From NCBI RefSeq assembly GCF_001039355.2, contig NW_019773670.1, positions 343,079 to 407,078 on the forward strand: DNA of 64,000 bases, read 5' to 3'. The position numbers and the translations under genes are program-made. How positions within the stretch are numbered: position 1 is the first letter of the stretch; every line of letters begins with the position of its first letter. This DNA is from Lingula anatina. Lineage: Eukaryota; Brachiopoda; Lingulata; Lingulida; Lingulidae. Shown piece after piece: positions 37,340 through 49,576 of the stretch. Below the pieces are notes generated by a model that ran no database searches, was not told the origin of the DNA, and worked only from the letters and a program-made list of their open reading frames with translations.

Positions 37340-37700
37340 ATGGTATGCGTTTTCTCTATTCCAACACAATCTTGAGGAACAATGGCAAGGGAGCAAGACC
37401 CCTTTCTATTCTTATTCTACAAACCAAAGCAACTCATCACTAAAGAACAAAGTTTATAACCAGCGTCCAGTCTCTGACAGTAAGCTCTACCAAAGGACCC
37501 TTTGTTGGCATTCTGCTCCTGGTAGTGGCCATCATTGCATTGTTTGTACTGGTTGAGAAGCCAGCGTACCAAAGTTTTGCCGTGAACTTAATATATTTTT
37601 ATTTGTGTGTAATATTGCCATACGTGGAGTTATTTGGATACAAGTACTAGTAAATTTATACTCTATACTCTAGGAATATGCTTTCAAGAGAATACTACTA
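37340..37700 (+). pseudogene. Otopetrin last-exon relic 1 (between SLC22 genes A and B)
   Basis: Homology to the intact gene begins at about the exon 7 acceptor (TTTTCTCTATTCC against TTTTCTCTATTTCAG). It continues through the region for IWRNIGKR, the QRPV block and the next helix up to VEKP(S/A)YQS, then jumps after deletion to the VCNIA block and the 3' flank (ACTCTAGGAATATG). It has lost splice continuity and frame. It marks the left boundary of the duplicated unit containing gene B. Confidence 0.88.
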
Positions 37701-38297
37701 TTATTTTACATGAATATAGCCGCCAACTTTCCAACTTTTATTGACAAGGTGCATAAATAAGTGAGTGAAAATGATATTTAAATTTGAATTTTATTTTTTT
37801 TTATTTAATGTTTGTTTAAAAATGCCAATTACTGAATATTTTCAAAAATATTTGTTTTCCGTATCCCTCAAAGCTCACTAATGAATAAAAGACAAATGCC
37901 CTCAAAAGAGTTATCCTATTTATTTTTTTTAAAACAGTTATTGGATAAATATTGAACAGGTACTGCCGCAGTTACTCAAATTTGCCATCGTAGCGATTTT
38001 ACTGCAAGTTCTATTAATGTCCCCAGTGTACAAATTAGAGCAGTCATTTTTCAAATATCAATGGAATAGATAATTGTGTAGACGTTTAACATATTTGCTA
38101 TAGTTTTTAAGCAAAACTACTTATTGCAGACGTCGTGGTATATTAACAGCCCTGATGTAAATAGCCAAAATTACTTAATTCGTATTTGCAAGTGCTGTTG
38201 ATATTTTAAAAGTCCCAACCCGCAGTTTTCACTAAAAAGTGATTCTTAAAAAATGTCAATCAAATTGTATATATGTAAATAGCAAAGTTATGTTGAT

Positions 38298-41200
38298 CTA
38301 TATTTTATCCGTAAAACGTGCCCCTTCGTCCATTTGAAGCATAAGATCTTGTAAAGGAACGTCAGTGTTCTTAGTCCTGCCATAAGATATCTCTTTCCTT
38401 TTGGCCCAACAGAAACACCAGGATCTCGGTGGCACGCTATCTTCTAGCGCTTTATGTCTTGTTTCAGGCAAGAACCATGTAACCAAGCCGGCTGCCAAGG
38501 CGAAACAAACGCCAATGACGTAAGGTATCCCCACCCAGAACTTAGTCTGAAGCAAAACAAGACAAAACGATAAAACACTAATTCACTAGAGGTTAGTTTC
38601 CCTGTCTTTTATTTACACGACATCTCTCTCAAAAAAGTAACACATTAAAAACTACAGAAAATATGCATTTAAGGGATAATGATTACCTGTAAATTGTGGT
38701 TCCAAATGCCCAAATATACCTTTGACGTCGCATATACCCCCTACCGCTGGTCGAGCACCAGTAAAGAGTTATAGAAATACGGTACCGATGGGCCACCATT
38801 TAAGTTATTTGTATGCAACTTACTACGTACGCCATCTGAGGAGCAATGATACCGCCTATTCGAGCTGACATGGAGGCAAACCCTAGACCTTGATTCCTGG
38901 AAATAAGTACATAAGTACAACTGTTATTTTGTTGTTCTTGGAGAATCAATATGATCCTTCTTGGATACACATTTTGTTCGTTTAAGAATGTTATTAAAAC
39001 GAAGAAAAGATGAATTTGATCTTTTCTGAACTGTTAAACTATGGTGATTTCATTCTTAAAATCGACCAATGGTTATACATGTTCACCTCCACACGATGTT
39101 CGTAAAACTGGATTCAAACTATTGATAAAGATAAAACGACAGAAATTAGTTACAATTTTTATATCCCAAGCCTGGTGTTGATTCTATTCAGGTTTAAAAA
39201 ACAAATACTTTATGAAAGAAGACATTAACCCTGCTTACATTACCTTATGGGCGTTGGATAGCATTCCGAGGTTAAAATAAACATGGCATTCCAACCTATC
39301 TCTATACTGGTTAGGGCTATATTAGTTATCACTGAGACTACCACCCACAACTCCGTGTACCACCCAACAGCTACCAGGACAATGAGAGGAATCATTAAAA
39401 CTGCCGTTACAAGCAGACAAACACCCGCTATTCTTCTGCGACCAATACTGGAAATTCAAAGTATTGTAGGTGAAAACGTGCCACCCTTTGCCACCATGCT
39501 TATATATGAGGTATTATGTAAGCAGAGGAATGTAGTGAAAGAGTATATGAAACTGTTTTCTCTACTCTAATTCTCTAATGGCATTTTTAAAATGCGTTTT
39601 ATCAAGTAGACACGTTTTTCGTCGTTATTTGCATATGTCATTAATGGACTGATTTAAAGTTATATCCAGGATTGTTTGGCTCAAAGTATCTAACAGCAAT
39701 GACTGAAATTCTGTTTAAAGACGCTTTTACTTACCATCTAGTTAAAATGAGCATGAGGAGCGCAACAATGAATCCTAGACCGACGTTTATGCCTACGTGG
39801 ACGTATTTGCTGCCTGGCAAGTTCTTCAAATTGAACAATAACCCATAGCTTAAAAGGCTTTCTGTAAACCTGAAAGCCATTAATAAATAATTGAAAGGCC
39901 AAAACCTCATTAAATTTTGTCAAAGATAAGTAAGCGAATGAAGTTAATTTGTCGTTACTGAAAAAGCCATGAATATTTAAATAGAATGTTACACCTTTTT
40001 CGCGTTTGTTATATATTGTACATTACCGAGGCATGTAAAATAACATTAATTGCGGCTGATAATACAAATTAAACTAACCAAATAAACATGATCATAGTTG
40101 TAGTTCTTGTGAGAGTCGGGGTCCGGAAAAGATCCCAAAATCTGTACCGTCTGTTGCGTTGTGCTAAATGCATTTCTTCCTGAAATCATTCAAACTTCAT
40201 ATATTCTCAACTTCTTCTATTTCATACATTGACTATACTACATATTGATTCTAAAAGAAAAAAAATTCTTAAACATTTATACAACTGCATACGTACTTAT
40301 TTTGTCGTACTGCATTTTAAACATTTATTTGCTCTATTCAAAAACTTTATATATGTAAAATATGTTACTTAAAATGCAGGAGGTTTCCATAATTAGGAGA
40401 TTTGTTGTTTACGAAATTAAATTTTGCCCTTTGCACAACTAAAGACACTAAAATACGTTAACATTTGATATTATTGACAACGTTACACGAACGTTACTAA
40501 AGGAAAACTAACTTCACATTGTTGAACAAAAGCATCCATATCTGGCAAAGGTTTGTTGTTGCCTTTTGCTATTCTTTTGGCAATAGTGACAACCTCGTCA
40601 TATCGACCCTGCGACAGCAGCCACCTAGGACTCTCCGGAAGAAACCTGGAAAAGGAACACAATTACTTAAATATTGTAATACACCATAACATATGAAGTT
40701 ATTTAGGAGGGTGTCCAACTGACTATTTTAAGCCAATAATTGAAATTATGATAATCATGTTGAGTCTCAGAGGCTACTGGGAGGTGACCACTAAAATAAT
40801 CAGCATATCATTGTCATTTCAAGAATCCGGTGACGCTTGCACCCTCTGATCACAGGGGTCGCTAATAGTCTGCTGCAAAATTGTTTCAATTTTGTAACAG
40901 GCTTTTCTATGGACCCCTGTGATATCAGAGGGTGAAAAGCTTGTGGATAACATAGCTGGGTTTTAAGTGGACCCTGAAACTCAGGGTCATTAAAACAGGT
41001 ACACGTCATGTTAAATGATGTTTTTAACTTACCACCAAGCGATGATGATTGAGACTCCTGGTAAAGTAGTGCTTAGCAAAAATGTACGCCATTCTCGGAT
41101 GAAGTAGCCAAACAGCAGTAGTATCAGTAATCCAAAAAACCACAGCCCCAACGCAGTTGTAACAGGGCGATACTTAGGGCCGAGGAATTCAACACTCCAA

Positions 41201-44200
41201 ACGTAGCCGACAACAATACAACCTGCACCAGAACGACAGAAAAAATGCAACGATGGAAGATGTTATGCAAAATCTCCATTATGGTTTAAAAGAAAGAAAG
41301 ATTAAATAATTTTCAGTAGATTTTAATGAAGTGTGAATAAAACCTCGAATACACGCTCGATGAAAAGCAGTAATACATATAATTATATATATAAAGCATT
41401 TTAAAGTGCTCAACTCATTATACAGCATTTAAAATCGCAAGGCATACTAAAACCCTTTCTATGAGTTTCAAATAAATCGACTTTTCAAAAAAAATTTCAA
41501 AGAAATCGACATCCTGTTGATCAGACATACCCATAGGAAATGTCCATGAAACTCAGAGTTGCGGATTTTCAAATTACACATGCGTGTGTGTGTGTTTGTG
41601 TGTGTGTGTTCCGCAATCTTATCTAGGTTGGAATATGCATCCTGACGCACTTTGTCATGTCATATGGTTGATAATAGCCATTATAATTTTACCTCCAATC
41701 CCCGTTCCACTAAGGAAGCGTAGTATAGCAAACTGTACCCAGTCATTAGTAAAAGCTTGCGCTGCTCCTACTATGCTGGTGAACGGCAAGGCAAAAAAGT
41801 ACACCTACAAAAATTGTGGTCAAGTTCTTAAAAAAGGTTAAGCTCTCTGTGATTTTTGTTATCATTTTAGACAGGTATCAAACTTTTAGCACATGTTTAT
41901 ATTTTTATCCAAATGCCAAAAGGGCAGGAAAAATCTTACAAGCATAGAAAATATTCTACTCAGAAACTGAAATACCATAACAAATTGATTTTCTAAACTG
42001 AAAATAAAATTTCAATAGCAACAAGACAAGAATGTGTTTGGTTAACGGCTTACATAGAGGTATTTGGTTCGATGATCGGCGATTTACCTTCTTTCGACCG
42101 AAAGCGTCCCCCAACTGTCCAAACACCAGAGAACCTATCAGTACTCCGGCCATCTGGAGGGACGATATAGTGTCACTGATAAAGTCTCGGTTGCAGATTA
42201 AATCCCACTGGAACGATACAATTAACTCATTTTTCATTATCATAATGTCATATACATGGTACAATACATGGGGAACCCTTATCCCTTTGGGTGTATAAGA
42301 CACTTAATGAGCTGTTCAATATATCCTGAAGTCTCATAACACATTCTACCCCCTGCCAAATTAAGTGTCCCCTACTGCATTTATGTGCAGTGCTGCAAAG
42401 GTACCCACATATATTTAATTTTGCTATAACGTAACACCTATGGGACCGATCATCCCGTAAGTTAGGGAAGTGAGTATAGAACATTTACCTATACGTAGCC
42501 TAAGCATTGAAATATACATGTACTAATTATATTTGTAATATTCGTTTCCTACTGTAAATGAGAGGGGTACATTTTTGACCATGCAGTTGACAGAAGAGGG
42601 AGTTTCGACCTGCCAGAAGGTTGGGTTGTTTCATGAGAACCATTTCTAAGGGTAAGACAACAATATAACCAAACAGGTACATGGGCAAGATTGCTTGGGT
42701 AAGGCCATCCAAAGAAATTCAAACCCAGAGAAGAGTCAATGTTAGCACGCCTTTCTCGTAGAGAATGTTTCATGCCATTAAAGAACTTGACTGAAAAAAA
42801 GTCACCAGAATAAGGCAAGGCATGTTTTTGAGTTTTCCTACAGGATACGTCTGTACCTTCACCGTTATTTTTGCAGGGTTGCTGTAAAGAGATCAGTGAT
42901 CGCCGCCAGGAACCGTCTACGTCGAGTCAGATAGTGTACCAGAATACTAGGGCCTGGGCACCAGCCAACAACTAAGCAGTGATACGTGCTGTTCTTCAAT
43001 GAAAGCAGGTTCAGCGTTTTCAGAAGTGTTGGCGCGTAAGGGTTTGGAGATCAGCTGGTTAGAAGTATCTTCCGAATTTTTTGCCTATCGGTCATAATAT
43101 GGCGTTTATTGGCTACTACGGTGTAGGCGGGATGGTAAACGGGAACACTAACAGAGCAATGCATCCAAGTACATGTACTCGAGAAACTCAAGGAATTCTT
43201 TCGAAAATATCTTTGGGAGCGTGACTTCTCATTTATTATTCAGCATGATAATCCTACAGGCTAGTCATATTAGAACCAGGCCCAGAACCCTCCCATGGCC
43301 ATTGCAATTCCTAGATCAAAGACTTCATAGAAAATATACTACATATCTGAGGAAGTGGATAACTGAGGGATGATCCTGCAACAAAATTCTACTAACTTAT
43401 CTTCGAATAATGACAGGTATTATTCAAAGATTCTAAAATAATTTCCTTATAGGTGTTCGTTACTTAGATGATTGGAAATATGTTACAACGAAAGTCACAT
43501 ACACGCCAAGCAAGGAACGCTATTTATGTTAAAATACCATGCTAAATTACGATACAAATATTGGCATCATAAGACTTGTTGGAAATTGTTTATCAGTATG
43601 TAAAGAGGAACTGTCTTGGCAACATATCATATAATGTAACTGTGAATCGTCATTGCATAAACATTGAAAAGCATTATGTAAATAATTGCAAAGCATAGGG
43701 GTCTACAGACATANACTATTTATGTTAAAATACCATGATAAATTACGACACAAATATTGGCATCATAAGACTTGTTGGAAATTGTTTATCAGTATGTAAA
43801 GAGGAGCTGTCTTGGCAACATATCATATAATGTAACTGTGAATCGTCATTGCATAAACATTGAAAAGCATTATGTAAATAATTGCAAAGCATAGGGGTCC
43901 ACAGACATAAAGCGTGTTAGACACCGATATATGAATGTCTGTAATACAGGCTATTCAACAAGCGGCTGAGCTCAAGTAAAATTAAGCATAGATTAATTTC
44001 TATTTACCCGAGTTGAAATATTCACCATAAGCATAGATATCGTTAAGCCACTCTCATAACGTTCATTTTAAAAGTTATAAGAATAAGATATAACACTCAC
44101 ATTTTAGAGAGAGGCAAGACATGAAAACTATTGCAGAGGTTAGCAGGTACACGAAATAACACACAAATACAACACACGCAAGCGTAAAACGCGGCAGTGC

Positions 44201-45223
44201 GAAAGGCCTGTTATAACACACATTCCTACCTCTGTTACAATGGATGTAAAATCAGTGTTGAAGGTATGGCCATTACAGGGAAGACCACTCTTCGTGCACT
44301 TGTTTATTTCCACCAATTCATCCCCTTGGGTACTGCTATTGTACAGCAGTGGCACAGAAATTATCTCAGCTACATTATACACAGTTAAGCTATCATTCAT
44401 TTTTGAAGTCTGGTTCTCATACTGATTTATGCACTTCCAACCCGGGTCAGCTCCGACGAAGACTAGGGCTAACATGGAAAATACCCCGACGAACTGCCAT
44501 CCTAGAGCTATGGTAAATACTAACGCAAATTGGTACCAGCCTATCTGACCTAGAAGAAAGAAATAAAGTAACTTTTTTAAAAGGCAGTTGAAATACTGGC
44601 ATTTTATTTGGCATAAATGGACCTTGTAATAGAGCGAATTACTAAATATTAAATCATAAATGTTTAGGTTATTCAGAAACATGCATTTGCATACTGTTTT
44701 TATTCCGTATTCCGTCGCAGCAACAGTGCAACCTAATTCTTTTAGATATCCTTTAGACATTAGTTATTATTTTCTTTAAAAACATTTCACCTAGTCGCGG
44801 AAAATCTTTTAACCTGAAAGACGTTTTGTGCCGTCTTCATTTAAATTTATTGGTTTTAATTGAGTCATGAATAATTTATATCACCAGTCTCTAAGTGGCA
44901 TATTAGAAAGAAATATCGACAACGTGCGCTTTTATATAAGGAAAGTACGTACGTAACTAATGAAAGTTAAATAGCTTTGGAGAATATTCAGACATAAAAA
45001 TATGCCTTTGTCACATGTTTGAACGCATGTTGTACACGTTAAATTGTCTTTCATTCAGATTATCTGAATATGCAGAAGATACTGCCTAATTAATCCCTGG
45101 TGGCAATTTCCAAGGAGTCCAATACTAGGGTACATACATATTGTTTCCAAGCTGCCTGATATTTTTATCCAACACCCCTAGGTACTTACCAACTTTCAGC
45201 AAGATATCTTCAAACGGAGGCAT
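38298..45223 (-). CDS. SLC22-family organic ion transporter, gene B
   Basis: Tandem paralogue of gene A with the same 11 exon phases: 45223-45190, 44549-44230, 42207-42088, 41804-41693, 41222-41033, 40645-40513, 40179-40079, 39869-39735, 39447-39244, 38896-38824, 38546-38298. These total 1671 nt, 556 residues, with no internal stop. The N-terminus is MPPFEDILLKVG; the extracellular loop has two extra codons (NQTSKMNDS), with sequons NQT, NDS and NSS. It keeps GQLGDAFGRKK, WFLPESPRWLL and Arg462 in the helix-11 ARIGG motif, suggesting the same substrate class as A. The upstream region is short (about 350 bp before the next relic) and lacks the candidate 5' exon seen for A and C. The 2-kb intron 2 holds a Tc1-like relic and a direct duplication joined by an N. 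Confidence 0.92.
40841..40933. mobile_element. Short inverted-repeat element in intron 5, shared by all three SLC22 genes
   Basis: ACCCTCTGATCACAGGGGTC at 40841 is inverse to GACCCCTGTGATATCAGAGG at 40912 apart from a 2-base gap. Decayed counterparts sit in the same intron of A (about 31905-31996) and C (about 58563-58665). It was therefore present before the gene triplicated and has since decayed separately in each copy. Confidence 0.65.
41584..41611. repeat. (GT)n microsatellite in gene B intron 4
   Basis: Short GT tract with one TTT interruption near the 5' side of exon 4 of gene B. Confidence 0.85.
42875..43380 (+). pseudogene. Decayed Tc1/mariner-like transposase in gene B intron 2
   Basis: One plus-strand frame keeps Tc1-like landmarks in order over about 370 nt. 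An Arg-rich stretch (RNRLRRVR) is followed by VLFFNESRF (family pattern with a catalytic Asp; here Asn replaces it), an Ile-Trp block, LEKLKEFFRKYLWERDF, and QHDN (the second catalytic Asp). Weaker similarity continues into the proline-rich segment that normally precedes the last acidic residue. At least six in-frame stops interrupt it, so it is dead. Inverted ends were not recognised. Absent from the same intron in A and C. Confidence 0.7.
43520..43909. repeat. Direct duplication of ~194 bp joined by a single N
   Basis: 43520-43713 and 43716-43909 are nearly identical, with an ambiguous N at 43714 between them. Gene A has only one diverged copy of this sequence (about 34990-35200). An assembly join of two overlapping or allelic contigs is as likely as a true duplication. 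Confidence 0.9.
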
Positions 45224-45599
45224 GTTGTACTCTGAGTTAGTGCACAAGTAAAAACGGATCTCCAGTGCTGTGAACCATACGACAATCAAAACGTGACATA
45301 TTCCAGAACTTGAGTTACGTCAGCAAAGCACACAATAAAGTGGTGTTTGTAAAAACGCAATTTATCACTTTCGGCATTGACAGAGCATTTCTGGAAGACC
45401 CAGAAGACGGCCTCAATCCGCCGCTGATTGGCTTGGTTATTAGTCAATACACATATCAAAATCAGAGAATATTCATGTAAACATCTTTTCTATGGTTATA
45501 AAGGATGTTTATCAATTCCAAGCTGCATTTTGTAGCAAAATAGTCCAATACGGGACACATGTAAACGCTATGATTGTGCTGGCAGTAGCTGTATTAGAA

Positions 45600-45768
45600 A
45601 AATAATTAAAACACAACTGGCGGCACCCTTATAGTGGTAACTGGAACTCTTTAGCTTTTGGAGTCCTCTTTGTTGACAATATCTGTCTTGAATGGTAGTG
45701 ATGAAGAGAGCTCGCCTGGCCGGAAACTTGTTTCTTAGTGTGTAATATTACCACTATCAAAGCAATAC
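45600..45768 (+). pseudogene. Otopetrin last-exon relic 2, part left of the retrotransposon
   Basis: Matches the part of the intact last exon that encodes helix 10 (GGCACCCTTATAGTGGT, then GAGTCCTCTTTGTTGACAAT). A deletion follows, then the VCN-block and the ACTATCAAAGCAATAC sequence that lies just 3' of the intact gene. Its end coincides with the left LTR. The rest resumes at 54907. Confidence 0.88.
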
Positions 45769-46298
45769 TGTTATAGTGAGGAATGACGACAGCAGTTTGG
45801 AGCTTTCGAACGTTTATTCACCGACTCTTGCTTCATACAACTTCACAAATATTTATACTCAATTTCTCCGTACTGATCACGCATTTACTTGTTTTCTTTT
45901 TCATTGTCTTTGAGTGATTACAAAATATTTTCCATTCGCATGTTGCAAGTCACTATGCAACATTTCCTTATTTGGTAATCCATAAGAGACTTGTTTTCAA
46001 TAAAAGATATCTAAAATATTATTTGGATTACTCATATTTGGACCTTATCCAAAACTCAGTTATCATGTGATAAATAGATGATCAAAATTATTATATGTTA
46101 TGAAATTAACCAATCACATTAACTGTTACTGACTTTGACCTTTCCCATCTTTTTCTGACACTAAAAACATGTTCTACACTTGTTGACTCTTGGAGAAACT
46201 TAACTTACACTCAATAACTATCTGTCCTTTTACTCTTTTGATTCCGCTTTAATTGTTATCCGTAATTAGTGAAAGTGTAAGTAATATGCTTTACAACA
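45769..46298 (-). repeat. 3' LTR of the Gypsy element
   Basis: 530 bp, TG...CA termini (plus-strand start TGTTATAGTGAGG, end GCTTTACAACA). Next to it, inside the element, the minus strand reads GAAGAAGGGGTGTA, a likely polypurine tract. Confidence 0.95.
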
Positions 46299-49195
46299 TA
46301 CACCCCTTCTTCAAAAGAATTCGTCCTCGAATTCTAAAACTTTACAACATACGCTCCTTTTTCATTTTTTCTAAAGCAAAGCAAATACTAAATAACATAA
46401 AATACATAAATTTTCAAAAAAATTAAATGATAAGGTCACATATGTCATCAATTAAAATGTTATACGCAAGTTCATCAATTTCTGCAAAATTAAATAAAAC
46501 AATAAAATTAATGATAACCTTCTTTAAACAGTCCATGTCTATCATAAAGTCAAGCAAAAATATAACTAAGAAAAGTAATTCTATATAAGTTACTTATACT
46601 TAAAATTAAAAACACATTCGACATGAAACAAACAATATTACCTGAAGGAAGATAATGTAATAACTTTTTAAGAAAATGCAATTCTTCGTGGATATAGTTC
46701 GTATTATCATTTACACTATTTAATGTGTAGCCCAAGAGCAAAGATACTTTTTACCAGTTTTCTCATGAGGATATCGAAATATTTTGCTCTCTTATTATGG
46801 CTCTGACACACCATATTATACAGTTTTCTCTTTCGGTTGTCATTTAAGACATAGTAGGAATGCACTACGTTAGACAATAGGGTTGATCACTCCCTGTCCA
46901 ATGAACAGCACTCACCACAACGTTGCGACCAGAGAAATCACTCATGATGAAGTACATATTCATCTTCATATTTGTCCACATTGTAACTATCCTCTGTGAT
47001 GACTATAAGAGAAAGGCTTTGTTCATGATACTTCAATCCACGGATTTTATAAAATCATACTGATAAATAATTAAACAGCAAAATGTGAAAATCTTCCTTA
47101 ATGGATATCATTAGTTTCATGCCACCATCATTACAATAAAAGTTAAATATAGTATCCATTTAACAATGATCATGGTTAACACACATTAAAATGAATATCA
47201 TTATATATCATAGTATATATAGATTAAAACAAATCATAATACTTGTCAAGACTTACAACTGTCATGTTAATTGCGTGCATCTCGTACACTCTCAATAATA
47301 ATAATAATCTGAAATGTCTGAAATCATTGAAGTAACAATAAGAATGAATCATAAAGTCATTAATATGTTGTGATCGTACACACACTTCTTATACCAAAAG
47401 TTCACTCGCAAAGATTAATGCGTTATGTTAATTATAGACACGTGTAGCAAGTCAAGTCAAATTCAGATTGGATTAAAATTAATTTGCACTGTAATCAAAT
47501 GTTTGAACTGAATATAGAAAAGTGTACAATCATGTTTAATGCGTAAACATGTACAATATTCGTTCTTGAATAATTTTCTGGGTTTAAAAACTGTGAAAAG
47601 TGACAATGGGATTAATCGTTCCAAAATAACATTTTTGTTTATCATAATGTTTATACTTGCCAAGCCATGCCAATGTTTTGACAGATGTAGTTTGTAGATA
47701 CAAATACTTAAATGAACTTGTCGCAATAATTATAGTTATTACTTCACTTTGCAATATGAATGAATCTGTGGTTCTAAGTTTCTTCAGCTTATTAATTTAT
47801 TTTGTTGCGAAATTTTATAATCACTACAGTATAGTAAGCACCATATCGTTTACTTATACTTCTACTAGTAAAGCCACTACTAGTGCTAATTGCCTGACCT
47901 TGATAAACAGACCAAATTTCATCACGAGCAATAAGCTCTGTATATCCCGAATAAATATTTGAGGTGAATCATCTGTAGGAAATATTTCGTCTGCTAGAAT
48001 AGCATCCGCCATACGAGTATTGGTTTGCTCTTAATTGTCTTTTGCTGTTTGAGCCATGTTTAGCAATCTCAAATGATAACATATCTTTGGCAAGAAAATG
48101 AGAAAAAATTGTGAATATAACTGAAGAATTACCCGCACGAAAACGCAGTAGATGCTCCAGCACAGTAGACTACTGCAATCATACTGCAAATATGCCTCAA
48201 ATCTGCTTCGCATTGGGAGCTAATTAGCATATTTGAAACATGCTTCTATCATGCTGCTAATCTACTGCATTAATGCTCCTCCTCTGTACAACCCTATGTA
48301 ATTTTTGAAGTAGAATTGCAGTAGGGTATACTGCATTTCTACTGCAAATATACTCCACACCACTACTGCTTTAATGCTTCTTTGCTACTTCGATACTACT
48401 GCATTTTCGTGCGGGAAGAGCTGATTCTGAATTTAAAGGTTCACTAAATAAACCATTGTGTTTCATGTTGAAAATATACATGGTGAATAGAAATATGCAA
48501 CAAACCAAATTTAATGGATATAGCTGTGCTGTCTTAGTGTTGTTTTGGCAACTTGCCACTTGGGTGGGAAATAAAAATACATCTAAGTTCAAATTGTAAA
48601 AGCTAAAAAAAAATTTGAATTACACATTAATGACAACTACTTAAAGAGGTCGTTGTTCTAGGGCATTCCGGGGTAATATCAATGACTGACTTGTCAAAAC
48701 ATCTCGTCTGTATTTTATCAGGTTACTATATGTCTTCCATTATGATGTGGCGTGAACCTTGTGATAACTTGTATTACATCGTTTGGATGTAACGTTTACT
48801 CATATGAATAAGATCCATGTTCTTTGTCAAACAGTTCTTCAGAAACAAAATTGTCTACACTCAACACCGCTGAGCGTACTGATGCTGCCACAACATTACA
48901 GTGAGAATTCATAGAATCATCATTTCAAAAGGTCAATGCTCTTGGTTTTTTTTTCAGTGCACACTGCTTTAACTTAAGCCTCATTTGAGAAAATAAAGAG
49001 AGGAAATGAAATAGATAAGATAGATAGGAAAATAGTGAATCGATTCACATTTAGGGTTCAGTTAAGCTGTATCACTCTTTTGTCCAAATTATACATTTGA
49101 CCTTTGTGTACTCTTTTACAACGTGTAAGTGTAATATCTTTTTATTTACCAGTGTATCGATTATCGAACTCGTCTCGAAGAGATGTGTTTCCTTT
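46299..49195 (-). other. Long non-coding 3' segment of the Gypsy element
   Basis: Lies between the chromodomain frame and the 3' LTR. Strongly AT-rich. Its open frames are below 105 codons and show no envelope, helicase or other recognisable motif. A MITE-like element is nested at 48132-48415. Confidence 0.7.
48132..48415. mobile_element. 284-bp MITE-like element nested in the Gypsy element
   Basis: CCCGCACGAAAACGCAGTAG at the left and the inverse of CTACTGCATTTTCGTGCGGG at the right match at 19 of 20 positions. The interior repeats CTACTGC/GCAGTA many times. No coding. The flanks show only a weak AAGA similarity, so the target duplication is unproven. Confidence 0.75.
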
Positions 49196-49576
49196 TTAAT
49201 TTCTACGTTTTCTTCGTCTTCCTTGTAACGTCTTATTGATATGATAATCTCTTTTTAATGCATCTGAAATATTTTCTTCAGGTTCCCAGGAAGTGTTCTT
49301 ATAACCCTTCCATTTTACTTTGTAATATCTCTTTGCGTTTATATTCTTACAACATAACAATTTTTCTACTTCATAATATTCGTACGCGTCTTGCTTACTG
49401 TCCGATGCAAGTTCCGCTTTTTCTGTGTCATGAATGTCTCTATCTTGCGTTTCACTGGTCGTTTTATTCCCATTTGATTTGTTGTCGTGCTCATAATTAC
49501 TTTCGTTCAACCTTTCGTATTTATTGTAATCTTTAGGGTCATAATACATTTTCAATCTATTTGCATGAACAGGCTA
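49196..49576 (-). pseudogene. Gypsy pol C-terminus: chromodomain
   Basis: Same reading frame as the integrase, separated from it by an in-frame TAG at 49576-49574. It contains YYEVEKLLCC, then RYYKVKWKGY and SWEPEENI, the classic chromodomain pattern, followed by a basic tail (RRRKRRN). Chromodomains on such elements bind histone marks and guide integration; that role is family knowledge. Confidence 0.88.

Noticed and set aside
37245-37556. 103-codon open frame overlapping otopetrin relic 1
   Set aside because: Joins unrelated upstream DNA to a frame-shifted otopetrin fragment; not a gene.
46550-48213. Minus-strand open frames between chromodomain and 3' LTR, considered as an envelope gene
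   Set aside because: Short, not contiguous, no signal peptide, membrane anchor or envelope-type pattern that I can support.
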